Below are positions 7,916-16,059 of a DNA stretch of 64,000 nucleotides, one piece after another. The translations under genes were made by a program, and so were the position numbers. The notes under the pieces are model-generated. The model was not told where the DNA came from and did not search any database. It worked only from the letters and a program-made list of their open reading frames with translations. The first letter of the stretch is position 1; the number at the start of each line of letters is the position of its first letter. The stretch is from assembly GCA_002937455.1 (NCBI GenBank), contig PTJZ01000003.1, positions 124,001-188,000 of the forward strand, written 5' to 3'. The DNA is from Alphaproteobacteria bacterium MarineAlpha11_Bin1. Its GTDB lineage: Bacteria; Pseudomonadota; Alphaproteobacteria; MPNO01; UBA830.

Positions 7916-8383
7916 ACCCTTGTAATCACGAAAGGCCCTGAGAGCCACGTTACATTGAATTAAATACCGGGATCCCAAAAATAAAGATGCGTTTTCACAA
8001 AGGCAAAGAACTCCTGCACCATAAGAGATGATGGCACAAATCGATAGATTCTTGTACACGATGTTGAGGTAAAAAATCTCTTCTGATCGCAGCTTTGGTT
8101 GGGTTTTTACCGTTTTGTTCGCGGTGATCGGGCAGGTGTCTACCACTTCTCGTTCTCGTTGACCGCTATCAGGGATATTGGGCGGAGCCATCGCTCTCCA
8201 TGAACACACTATAATCCTCGCGCAGAAGATGCTCGGCGGCGGGCACCCAGCAATCGCCAAATTAGAAGATGACTTATTTTACCTGCCATCCAGTTGCCCT
8301 TTTTTCGGCACACTGACGCCATAAACATCCAGTAACCCCCAATCATTCTACAATTGGATAACCCAAGAAGCACGGGGCTAAGG
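7916..8383. other. Non-coding stretch between ridA and the VIT/VWA gene
   Basis: About 470 bases with no supportable gene. The one long minus-strand frame (7859-8260) is Cys-rich, has no family resemblance and overlaps the end of the RidA gene. No clear terminator or RNA was recognised. Confidence 0.4.
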
Positions 8384-10465
8384 ATGAATATCTGTATTAA
8401 AAAGCGGTGCCTATCTTATTTAATACTCACCCTTTTGGTTGCGGCAATTCCAAGTGTTGCATCTGCCATACCGAAAATGGATGTAGCAAGAGGGAGCCTG
8501 ATAGCGGAGGGTGTAAACGGATTTGTTCTTCATCTTCCTTTGGTTTCAACTGATGTCGCCATCAAGGTAACCGGTCCAATAGGGCGAACCATTGTCCGCC
8601 AGACGTTTCAAAATGACAGTGATCAGTGGATCGAGGCCCTGTATCTCTTTCCTTTACCGGACAATGCAGCGGTTGACCGCATTCAGCTATCGATTGGAGA
8701 TCGTTTTATCGAAGGTGAAATAAAAGAAAAGAAAGAAGCTTCGGAGATATATGCAAAAGCCAAAACAGACGGATACAAAGCCGCTATTGTGGAACAGGAT
8801 CGACCGAATTTATTCCATACTTCTGTGGCAAACATTCCTCCTCGAGGTCAGATAGGCGTCGTAATCGAATATCAGCAAAGCCTGAGTTGGCGGGATAGAT
8901 CTTTTGGGCTCAGGTTCCCGCTGGCAATTACGCCGCGTTTTCTGCCCGCCACGCAGGAAATATCCCAGCTTATAGAGTTAAAAAGCGGATGGAAAATGCT
9001 ACCCGGCGAAAGGTCCCAAATTATGGACATAGATGGAGGTCAGGTTTCAAAAACAAAAATTTCGATGTCCTTATCCCCGGGATTTGAAATTGGGAGGTTG
9101 GAAAGCCCCTCCCACCCAATCCGAATCATCTCCCGCTCTGAGGAAGAAGTGAAGCTTCTGGTAGGTAATGACTCAGGAGAGCTAAAACCCAGAGACTTTA
9201 TTTTAAATTGGTCACCAATTTCTTTAGAGGCGCCAGAAGCAGCTTTTTTTACTGAAAGACACCAACACGAAAACTTTGGACTGGTGATGATTACCCCGCC
9301 CGAAATTCAAGCCGAGAGTAATGTCGCCCGTGAAGTTATTTTCGTCATTGATACATCGGGCTCCATGGATGGAATTTCGATCGAAAACGCTAAAGAGGCG
9401 TTGATCGCTGGTATCAACGGTCTAAGGCGGGGCGATAGTTTTAACGTGATCAATTTTGATGACACCGCCACCAAGCTATTTCGTACCCCCGTCTCGATAA
9501 GTAAGCGAAACCGGAGCACCGCCAAGAGATATGTGAGATCGCTCGATGCAGACGGCGGAACCAATATGCAATCAGCTCTATCCCTCGCTCTTCTCAAAAA
9601 CAAATCCCGCTCACATATTATCCGCCAAATTATATTCATCACAGATGGCGCGGTAACCAATGAAACAGCTCTGTTCGGTTTTATAAATAAGAATTTAGGT
9701 CACTCACGTCTCTTCACTGTTGGAATCGGCGACGCGCCAAACGGTTTTTTTATGAAGGAAGCGGCGGAAGTTGGGAGAGGAACCTACTCCTTCGTAGATC
9801 CAGGCGTCGATACGAAGATAACCATCGCCAGACTATTCGAAAAAATCAGCAGGCCTATACTGACAAATGTCCAAATAAATGGGGAAGGCATATTTGATAT
9901 AACCCCACAAAAAATTCCTGATTTATACCTTGATCAACCGCTAGTGTTTGCAGTTAAGCTGAGAAAACCTGCGGCGAAGATTCTGATTACTGGACGTTTG
10001 GGAAACTCAGAATGGAAAAAAACAGTTAGGATGACGTCGACAGACGTTGTAGCAGGTGTGGCTACCGATTGGGCAAAGCGATCCATAGACGAATGGCGTC
10101 GCAAACACCTACACGGAGCGACACCCGAACTGATAAAGAAACACATAACTGCGCTCGGTTTGGAATTTCAACTGGTCACCCAGTATACCAGCCTAGTCAG
10201 CGTAGATAAAACGCCATCAAGGCCCGACAAAGCGTTTCTTCAAACACAGGCAATACCCGCCTTAAAACCTGACGGATTGAGGCTTAAAATAAAAAAATAC
10301 AAGGAGCAACCTGCCTACTCCCCTTCCCCGCTGGGCAGTCCAAATGCAATCGTGAGTTTTGCTCAAACAGCCGACGGTTATGAGAAACGGCTTATTTTGG
10401 GCCTGTCAATTATGATCATGGCAGCCCTCGGTTTCATTATCTTTATTCGCAAATGGCGGATTTAG
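8384..10465 (+). CDS. VIT and VWA domain surface protein, class GN sortase substrate
   Basis: A 693-residue protein using the ATG at 8384; a TTG at 8354 would add 10 residues. It has a signal peptide ending near SVASA, a VIT domain (about 35-170), a VWA domain with the metal-site motif DTSGSM (about 323-328), and a C-terminal Tyr-Glu-Lys-Arg then hydrophobic helix and basic tail (RKWRI). This is the layout of the marine proteobacterial sortase target protein family. About 35 residues from the end is FAQTADG, which stands where the family usually has an LPxTA-like sorting motif. The sortase gene overlaps its 3' end. It is probably cleaved and attached to an unknown acceptor in the envelope. 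Confidence 0.87.
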   Translation: MNICIKKRCLSYLILTLLVAAIPSVASAIPKMDVARGSLIAEGVNGFVLHLPLVSTDVAIKVTGPIGRTIVRQTFQNDSDQWIEALYLFPLPDNAAVDRIQLSIGDRFIEGEIKEKKEASEIYAKAKTDGYKAAIVEQDRPNLFHTSVANIPPRGQIGVVIEYQQSLSWRDRSFGLRFPLAITPRFLPATQEISQLIELKSGWKMLPGERSQIMDIDGGQVSKTKISMSLSPGFEIGRLESPSHPIRIISRSEEEVKLLVGNDSGELKPRDFILNWSPISLEAPEAAFFTERHQHENFGLVMITPPEIQAESNVAREVIFVIDTSGSMDGISIENAKEALIAGINGLRRGDSFNVINFDDTATKLFRTPVSISKRNRSTAKRYVRSLDADGGTNMQSALSLALLKNKSRSHIIRQIIFITDGAVTNETALFGFINKNLGHSRLFTVGIGDAPNGFFMKEAAEVGRGTYSFVDPGVDTKITIARLFEKISRPILTNVQINGEGIFDITPQKIPDLYLDQPLVFAVKLRKPAAKILITGRLGNSEWKKTVRMTSTDVVAGVATDWAKRSIDEWRRKHLHGATPELIKKHITALGLEFQLVTQYTSLVSVDKTPSRPDKAFLQTQAIPALKPDGLRLKIKKYKEQPAYSPSPLGSPNAIVSFAQTADGYEKRLILGLSIMIMAALGFIIFIRKWRI

Positions 10466-11034
10466 CCGTGAATTGGCGCTACCGCGCGCGGCTATCTTTA
10501 TGCGTTTCTATTGGTGCATTCGGGTTTGTCATATTGCTTAGTGGTTTTTGGGTACCCGCAAAAGCTCAACTCGCCCAATTTTTGCTCGAAAAAAGTTGGT
10601 ACTATTACAAAAAAACAGGAGAGTTTCGTCGGCCCTGGCCGTGGGCCGACCATCACCCGGTTGGTCAAATCGAGGCTCCCGTGCAAAGGGTGAAACAAAT
10701 ATTCCTGGAAAATGATAGAGGCAGCAGCCTAGCGTTTGCCCCTGCATTAAATCAACACAGCGGTAAGGCTGGCTCGGCACTGATCATTAGCGGACATCGT
10801 GACACGCATTTCCGATTTCTTAAATTTCTGAAAATAAATGACCCAATTGTGATCGATTTTCCATCCAAGCGAAAAATCTTCAAAGTGGTTGGATCTCAGG
10901 TAATTGACTCGCGAATAAAGAAATTGAGCCCCGAGCGGTTTCCAGGAGGGTTAATCCTCGTGACCTGCTATCCGTTCGATGCTCCCGCCGCAGGCGGGGC
11001 TCTTAGATATGTAGTATTTTCCCTGCCAATCTGA
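10453..11034 (+). CDS. Class GN (proteobacterial) sortase
   Basis: A 193-residue transpeptidase with one N-terminal membrane anchor (about 11-36). The catalytic residues are H115 (ISGHRDTHF), C172 (LVTCYPFDA) and R185 (GALRYVV). It overlaps the substrate gene by 13 bases, so the pair is co-translated. A GTG at 10468, behind GGCGG, is a possible alternative start. Sortases of this class are known in marine Gram-negative bacteria, usually one per genome beside a single VIT/VWA substrate. It should act in the periplasm on the protein encoded just upstream. Confidence 0.9.
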   Translation: MADLAVNWRYRARLSLCVSIGAFGFVILLSGFWVPAKAQLAQFLLEKSWYYYKKTGEFRRPWPWADHHPVGQIEAPVQRVKQIFLENDRGSSLAFAPALNQHSGKAGSALIISGHRDTHFRFLKFLKINDPIVIDFPSKRKIFKVVGSQVIDSRIKKLSPERFPGGLILVTCYPFDAPAAGGALRYVVFSLPI

Positions 11035-11081
11035 GTTTATCTTTAATTTATATAATGTATTTCTAGTTCACCGACTTTAAC

Positions 11082-11105
11082 GAAATAGCGGCACAATGGC
11101 CGCTA
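11082..11105 (-). terminator. Terminator-like hairpin, originally downstream of tRNA-Lys
   Basis: Read on the minus strand, a 7-bp stem (TAGCGGC with GCCGCTA, loop CATTGT) is followed by TTTCG. It lies 16 bases beyond the tRNA-Lys 3' fragment. Most likely it is the original terminator of tRNA-Lys, displaced from the intact gene by the island insertion. The U-tract is short. A second copy lies at 15072-15091. Confidence 0.45.
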
Positions 11106-11171
11106 AGTCTCTGAAAAGAATGGTGCGCCCACCAAGACTCGAACCTGGGACCCACTGATTAAAAGTCAGTT
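11082..11171 (-). repeat. Distal att site: duplicated tRNA-Lys 3' part plus flank
   Basis: Bases 11121-11171 repeat the 3' 51 bases of tRNA-Lys (15905-15955) with one mismatch, from the CCA end to the anticodon arm. Adjacent bases 11082-11120 carry the tRNA terminator hairpin. This is the classic footprint of an element integrated into a tRNA gene: the intact tRNA at one end and a 3' fragment at the other. It resembles a tRNA but lacks the 5' third, so it is not functional. Confidence 0.85.
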
Positions 11172-11247
11172 ATAAATCATTATATATCAATGGTGTGGAC
11201 ACCTTCGAACCGAAAGAACGCGTTAATAGACGTCAATACGTTACCGG

Positions 11248-11451
11248 CTAAGAGTTCACTCCCTTGTCGTTATCGTTCGCCGCGGCCGTCTTCCCGTTCT
11301 TGTGATAATCATGATTGGTGACGAACACCTCTCCGGTGTCGACGTTCAAGTAGACGAACTTGTCGCCGTGCACTTCCCGCGCACTCTCAATCCAAGCGCC
11401 TAGACCGCGAAGACGCAGCTTCTCCATCGCCTCGCTCGAGTATCTACCCAT
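11248..11451 (-). CDS. Small hypothetical protein, island cargo
   Basis: A 67-residue soluble protein that I do not recognise. The sequence looks protein-like (WIESAREVHGDKFVYLNVDTGEV in pieces, mixed charge, Asn/Asp-rich C-terminus). The start ATG at 11449-11451 has no clear ribosome site. It lies between the distal att site and the divergent helicase-nuclease gene. It could be a small partner or regulator of the larger gene, but nothing in the sequence proves that. Confidence 0.45.
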   Translation of the reverse strand: MGRYSSEAMEKLRLRGLGAWIESAREVHGDKFVYLNVDTGEVFVTNHDYHKNGKTAAANDNDKGVNS

Positions 11452-11613
11452 ATGATTTTGCCATCGAATGGTCCATCGCCGTACAATAACTGAAATAATT
11501 CGTGACTTTCGAGCTAGTAGCGGGATGATTTATCTGCTTCCAAGGCGTGTACGGGAATATACCCGTCGCAGAGGGCTGTTGGACAAAAATGATAGGGTAT
11601 CTAGAGTGATTTA

Positions 11614-14600
11614 ATGGCGCATCCCGATATACAGACTGAAATTATCGAGAAATTACTGGCAAAGCCAAATCAGAAGGCCGATGAACTTGCTCGTGAGATC
11701 GGCTGTACTCGAACCGAAGTAAATAAGCTTCTGTATGGATCACTTAAATCCCAAGTAAAACAAGACAGAAATTATAGGTGGCATCTCGTCGCTAAAAGTG
11801 AGAGACATGCTGCGCCGCAGGCTGGTCAAGAAGATGAGGGCTTCGCGGATACAGACCTAGCTCTCCTGTGCCGATATTATCTCGCGTGTCTCGGTTTTGA
11901 TGATACCGACATTACAACTTTTCTGACGTCAAAGTACGGCGATCCCGATTACATTGAGTTGCCTGCCTTACCTCGCTCAAATATTGATCTTGCCGATAGT
12001 GAGGGTGCGAGAAAGATTCTCGGTCGCAAGAGAACAGAGCGAGGTCGTTATGGCCTATATTTTGGTTATCCGACCCACCTCAACTTGATAAAGTCGAAAC
12101 GGTCTAGCTGGCAGGGCTTTATGGTAGAGCCAATTCTTCTGTTTCCTATTGAGCAGGAACAGGGGACAGGAAGGCTCACCATCGACCTTAGTTTTCCGAT
12201 TGTTAATCGGAGACCATTTCAGAATTTCACAAATGTTGAGCGTGAAATGCTGATGAATGAGTTGGTCCAATTGGAACAGGAATTAGGCTTCGCAGGTGAA
12301 GACGGTATGCCTGATCTCGATGAAGTTGCGATGCGACTACAAGCCATTCGCCCTGAATGGCCCTGGAAAGAAGAGATCGACCCGGACGATTTTCACGAAG
12401 ATCGAAAACCCATTGGGGAGCTAGACGAGGCTGGTATTTATAATCGAGCTATAGTGATAATGGCGGAGAAGTCGCCATTCACTCAAGGTTTAGAACAAGA
12501 ACTTCGTGATCTAGCTCATGTCTCTGCTAACAAATACTCTTCAACAGTCCTAGGGCGTTGGCTAAGCGGTAACCAAGATGACACTTCTGAGGCAAGTGAG
12601 GAGTTGGAGCCTCTCCTAGAGGTCCTTCCAATGAACTCGGAGCAGCGGCAGGCCGTGTCTGCGGCTCTAACGCAGCCGATAACAATCATAACGGGGCCGC
12701 CAGGGACCGGTAAATCTCAGGTGGTGACCAACCTGCTCGTGAACGCAGCTTGGTCAAACAAGAAAGTCTTGTTCGCAAGTAAGAACAACAAAGCTGTCGA
12801 CGTTGTCGAAACTCGGGTGAACGCCCGTGGGTCGCGCCCAATCTTGTTAAGAGTTGGTGCACAACAAGGCTATCAAGCTCGCCTCGCTGAATACATTCTT
12901 GCTCTTATGTCTGCGACTACTACTGACGCGGAGAAGGAAGACTTTGCCGAGGCGAAAGAGGTCCATGAGCGTTTACTTGCAGAGCATTCAAAGTTAACAG
13001 TCGAGGCGCAGCGCCTAATAGAGGCACGAAATAGGGTAGATAGACTTGAGCAGGCGGCTGAAGACGCTCGTTCAGTATTAGGGCAGGAAATTTTCTCACG
13101 AGCGGTTAGTGCGGATACCGAGGGTTACGCCGTTGAACTAAAATCGATTGGTGAAAAGCTTGACCGCGCGGACAGAAGTCTTGCCGGTCCTATCCCTTCT
13201 CTCTTCTGGCCGTTGGTTCGCAAGGGGCGGTTTGCGGAGTTATCTGCGTCTTTAAGGGTAGCATCCGAGGCGTTCCCCGCACTGAATTGCGAAATGCCGT
13301 CTGAGCCGAGAGAGGATGACGACATTTTCAAAATTAGGCGCGGTATTGAGAATGCATCAAGCCATCTAGAGCAGCTTGTCAAAGCAGAAGAGTATTTGTT
13401 CGAACTTAAATCACTACAAGAAATGCGCTCGCTAGAAGCAATATCTTCTGAAGAAACAAATGTGCTTCAGCGAATTGCTCGGCACTCAGAACAATTATGG
13501 AATCTCTGGTTGCGCCTGCAGCCATCGACCCTGTCGGCTGATGAACGCAAGAAGTTGGGAAAATATACGTCGCTGCTAAAGATGGTTATGGAAGCGGGCG
13601 AAGATGGGCAGCTGTCTCGTCAAGCTTTCGGCAAATATAACTCAATGCTGCGTGACATTTCGCATCTGCTCCCTTGTTGGGCGGTCACGTCTTTATCAGC
13701 AAGAGGTCGTATACCCTTGGAGCCTAGTGAGTTTGATATCGTAGTGTTTGACGAGGCCAGCCAGTGTGACATCGCATCTGCCATTCCTCTCCTGTACCGC
13801 GCAAAGTCTGTCGTAATTATAGGAGACCCAAATCAACTCTCCCATATCAGCAGATTACAAAGAGGCCAAGATCAAGCTTTGCTTGAGCGCTACAATCTTC
13901 TCGAGGATTTTCCACATTGGGCATATTCGCATCAATCATTGTTCTCTTTAGGGTCGACCCAAGTATCCGGTGGAGGAATTGTAAGTTTAGTTGACCACCA
14001 CAGGTCTCATTCAGACATCATCAGTTTCTCAAACGAAGAGTTTTACGAGGAACGACTGCGGGTTGCGACAAATTACGATAAGCTCCGGGCGCCCAAGAGG
14101 TCTGAGCCGGGCATCAGATGGATCGACGTAAAAGGCAATGTCGTCCGGCCTGGAAGTGGAGGTGCCATAAACTCCGCAGAGGCAAATGCGGTTGTAGAGA
14201 CCTTACGCGATTTGGTCATCGGTCGTCGTTATGAGGGGACGGTTGGTGTCGTTACGCCTTTCAGAGCGCAGGCAAATGCCATAACCCAGGCAGTTCACAA
14301 GGATGAAGTACTTTCGACGGCGCTTATGAAGCAAGGCTTCCTATCTGATACAGTACATAAATTTCAAGGAGACGAGAGAGATGTAATGATCTTTTCTCCT
14401 GTTGTTTCAGCAAATTTTCCATTGGGCGCTCTGGGTTTTCTGCGATCGAATGGAAATTTGTTTAACGTCGCAATCACTCGTGCGCGTGCTCAATTAATTG
14501 TTGTAGGAGATAGGGCATCTTGCGGGGCGTGCGAGGTGGGTTATTTGTCTCGCTTTGCTAGGTACGCTGCTTCTATTCAAAAAGATTTCAAACAAGAGAC

Positions 14601-14967
14601 TGACCGCCAGCTTGAGGAGTATGGCCCCCGTTATCCTAACGTAGCAAAGCCGGAACTGGTATCTGACTGGGAGCGTGATTTCTACGTTTCTGCATTTGCC
14701 GAAGGGATCAAACTTATCCCGCAGTTTAACATTGAGAAATACATTGCGGACTTCGTACTCGTTGACGGAGAACGAAGCCTTGTCATAGAGATTGATGGTG
14801 AGAGATATCACCGAAATTGGTCCGGCGAACTATGCCGCAGGGATCAAATCCGAAATCAGCGTATGTTCGAACTGGGCTATGACGTAATGCGGTTCTGGGT
14901 TTACGAAGTTCGCGATGACCTAACTGGATGCCTTCAGCGCATCAAAGCATGGCGAGGCAATATTTAG
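11614..14967 (+). CDS. SF1 (UPF1/DNA2-like) helicase fused to C-terminal PD-(D/E)XK-type nuclease
   Basis: An 1117-residue protein. N-terminal winged-helix-like domain (about 5-60, ADELAREIGCTRTEVNKLL), a middle region, then an SF1B helicase core. The core shows Walker A GPPGTGKS (361-368), Walker B FDEASQ (712-717), GDPNQL (737-742), TVHKFQGDERD (913-923) and NVAITRARAQ (951-960). A helical insertion, partly coiled-coil-like, spans about 440-680. The C-terminus (about 1015-1115) resembles Vsr/DUF559-like endonucleases, with D1046, E1059 and D1061 in DFVLVDG...VIEIDGERYH. Location inside a tRNA island with no other large cargo suggests an anti-phage or anti-plasmid role. That is inference; the activity itself is well supported. 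Confidence 0.87.
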   Translation: MAHPDIQTEIIEKLLAKPNQKADELAREIGCTRTEVNKLLYGSLKSQVKQDRNYRWHLVAKSERHAAPQAGQEDEGFADTDLALLCRYYLACLGFDDTDITTFLTSKYGDPDYIELPALPRSNIDLADSEGARKILGRKRTERGRYGLYFGYPTHLNLIKSKRSSWQGFMVEPILLFPIEQEQGTGRLTIDLSFPIVNRRPFQNFTNVEREMLMNELVQLEQELGFAGEDGMPDLDEVAMRLQAIRPEWPWKEEIDPDDFHEDRKPIGELDEAGIYNRAIVIMAEKSPFTQGLEQELRDLAHVSANKYSSTVLGRWLSGNQDDTSEASEELEPLLEVLPMNSEQRQAVSAALTQPITIITGPPGTGKSQVVTNLLVNAAWSNKKVLFASKNNKAVDVVETRVNARGSRPILLRVGAQQGYQARLAEYILALMSATTTDAEKEDFAEAKEVHERLLAEHSKLTVEAQRLIEARNRVDRLEQAAEDARSVLGQEIFSRAVSADTEGYAVELKSIGEKLDRADRSLAGPIPSLFWPLVRKGRFAELSASLRVASEAFPALNCEMPSEPREDDDIFKIRRGIENASSHLEQLVKAEEYLFELKSLQEMRSLEAISSEETNVLQRIARHSEQLWNLWLRLQPSTLSADERKKLGKYTSLLKMVMEAGEDGQLSRQAFGKYNSMLRDISHLLPCWAVTSLSARGRIPLEPSEFDIVVFDEASQCDIASAIPLLYRAKSVVIIGDPNQLSHISRLQRGQDQALLERYNLLEDFPHWAYSHQSLFSLGSTQVSGGGIVSLVDHHRSHSDIISFSNEEFYEERLRVATNYDKLRAPKRSEPGIRWIDVKGNVVRPGSGGAINSAEANAVVETLRDLVIGRRYEGTVGVVTPFRAQANAITQAVHKDEVLSTALMKQGFLSDTVHKFQGDERDVMIFSPVVSANFPLGALGFLRSNGNLFNVAITRARAQLIVVGDRASCGACEVGYLSRFARYAASIQKDFKQETDRQLEEYGPRYPNVAKPELVSDWERDFYVSAFAEGIKLIPQFNIEKYIADFVLVDGERSLVIEIDGERYHRNWSGELCRRDQIRNQRMFELGYDVMRFWVYEVRDDLTGCLQRIKAWRGNI

Positions 14968-15067
14968 TTGGGCAAAGCAACAGGCGAAAGGCGCGATCGT
15001 CAAATTAACTGACGCCAAAAAGAACAAAGGTTGATCAAAAGTCAGTAAAAAGTGTCCACCCTTTGTA

Positions 15068-15133
15068 GAAATAGCGGCACAATGGCCGCTAAGTCTTTGA
15101 AAGAGTTGGTGCGCCCACCAGGACTCGAACCTG
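15068..15133 (-). repeat. Second, nested copy of the att/terminator region
   Basis: This 66-base segment matches 11082-11147 at about 60 positions. It has the same 7-bp terminator-like hairpin (15072-15091). Bases 15107-15133 are identical to the 3' terminal 27 bases of tRNA-Lys (15905-15931). It divides the island into a helicase part and a small right part. Confidence 0.8.
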
Positions 15134-15262
15134 TCAATTATTTTTAAACTATTTTATAAGTCGTTGAAAACATTGACATTTTGTCCGGTGGGCTATTTAG
15201 GGTGTAACCCTGTGAACAATCTATATATTTCAAACACTTAATAACTAACGATAAAACCTAAT

Positions 15263-15301
15263 TCGCACACAATCGCACAAATCGTACACAATCGCGCACA
15301 C
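15263..15301. repeat. Tandem about 10-bp repeats, possible integrase arm sites
   Basis: Four near-identical units run in tandem: TCGCACACAA, TCGCACAAA, TCGTACACAA, TCGCGCACAC. Two more units occur at 15841-15861 near the intact tRNA-Lys. Short direct repeats flanking a tRNA att site are typical of arm-type binding sites for tyrosine recombinases. That function is inferred. Confidence 0.55.
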
Positions 15302-15440
15302 CGTACTTGCCTATTTGGAATTAATTTCTGGGAGCGATCAAGAGCCTGGATATCTTTTGCTCCCGCAGTTGTTCGGTTAGCTTCAGTAGCATCTTCTTCT
15401 ACTGCAACAAACGGACAGGGGTTAGGATGGAGATCAGCTC

Positions 15441-15737
15441 ATGACGATTGACTATGACAGCGTGCCGGTCACGACCGAAGAACGTTACGACGAAGAAACT
15501 AAAAGCATGCGTTGGGAAATCCTAATCAACGGCTGGTCAATAGGTAACAGTAGCAGCGAGGCAAGTGCTATTGAGCGGGGCGAGTGGTTGTTGCAAGACC
15601 CCGGTGGCAGGGTCACACTGCGTCGGCTTGGTATTAAAGATTGGATGTTTTCTCGCACGCCGGAAGAAGTGCAGCAGCGTCGTAAGGAACAGATAGCAGC
15701 GCGGCGTGAAGAAATGCTGCAGCGGTTGCGGCGCTAA
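15441..15737 (+). CDS. Hypothetical protein, island cargo
   Basis: A 98-residue soluble protein that I do not recognise. GGAG lies 8 bases before the ATG. The N-terminal two thirds look like a small beta-rich domain (TTEERYDEETKSMRWEILI), and the C-terminus is a basic helix rich in Arg, Glu and Gln (EEVQQRRKEQIAARREEML). It lies between two clusters of 10-bp repeats, in the right-hand part of the island. That position is common for excisionase-like or accessory proteins, but no such motif is visible. Confidence 0.6.
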   Translation: MTIDYDSVPVTTEERYDEETKSMRWEILINGWSIGNSSSEASAIERGEWLLQDPGGRVTLRRLGIKDWMFSRTPEEVQQRRKEQIAARREEMLQRLRR

Positions 15738-15840
15738 ATGCATCTGCCGCCCACCATTTACAATCTAATCTCCCCCACACCTGACAGATGAATAAAAATG
15801 CCTACCGGGCATATTACAAGAGCATGCAGGGGCGTCCAAA

Positions 15841-15861
15841 TCGCACACAAATCGCACAAAT
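15841..15861. repeat. Two further 10-bp repeat units near tRNA-Lys
   Basis: The units TCGCACACAAA and TCGCACAAA repeat the motif of the cluster at 15263-15301 in the same orientation, about 45 bases from the 3' end of tRNA-Lys. They are candidate arm-type recombinase sites. Confidence 0.5.
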
Positions 15862-15904
15862 TGGCTTTTTCAAAAGCTAAGTATTTGTTTTTGCACCAGA
15901 AAAA

Positions 15905-15980
15905 TGGTGCGCCCACCAGGACTCGAACCTGGGACCCACTGATTAAAAGTCAGTTGCTCTACCACCTGAGCTATGGGCGC
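15905..15980 (-). tRNA. tRNA-Lys(UUU)
   Basis: A 76-base tRNA with encoded CCA. The acceptor stem is GCGCCCA-type pairing with TGGGCGC, the anticodon loop is CTTTTAA (anticodon TTT), and the T-loop GTTCGAGTC is standard. It is intact and lies downstream of coaD on the same strand. It is the attachment site of the 11.1-15.9 kb island, which has replaced its original downstream flank. Confidence 0.95.
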
Positions 15981-16059
15981 TAAATTCGTTATATAACGGG
16001 GTCAATAAATAGGTAGCCACTTCTTTCCGGTCAACAGAAACCTTCGGTTTAAAGAGTTT

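Larger units (their letters stand above)
14968..15440. other. Intergenic part of the island with att-like copy and repeats
   Basis: About 470 bases with no gene. It contains the nested att copy (15068-15133) and the tandem 10-bp repeats (15263-15301). It also holds a short stretch near 15032-15046 (TGATCAAAAGTCAGT) that resembles the tRNA-Lys anticodon arm. The content fits recombination debris. Confidence 0.5.
11121..15955. mobile_element. Genomic island integrated in tRNA-Lys
   Basis: A 4.8-kb segment between the tRNA-Lys 3' duplicate (11121-11171) and the intact tRNA-Lys (15905-15980). Contents are a 67-residue protein gene (minus strand), a helicase-nuclease gene, an internal third copy of the att region (15068-15133), two clusters of 10-bp repeats and a 98-residue protein gene. 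No recombinase is recognisable, so the element is either decayed or mobilised in trans. The nested att copy points to two accreted elements, roughly 11121-15133 and 15107-15955. Confidence 0.75.

Noticed and set aside
7859..8260. Minus-strand 133-codon frame after ridA
   Set aside because: No family resemblance, odd Cys-rich composition, and it overlaps the end of ridA without a ribosome site.
15263..15301. CRISPR array
   Set aside because: The units are only about 10 bases, directly tandem without spacers, and no cas genes are present.
15798..15983. Short frame across tRNA-Lys
   Set aside because: Runs antisense through the tRNA gene and is an artefact.
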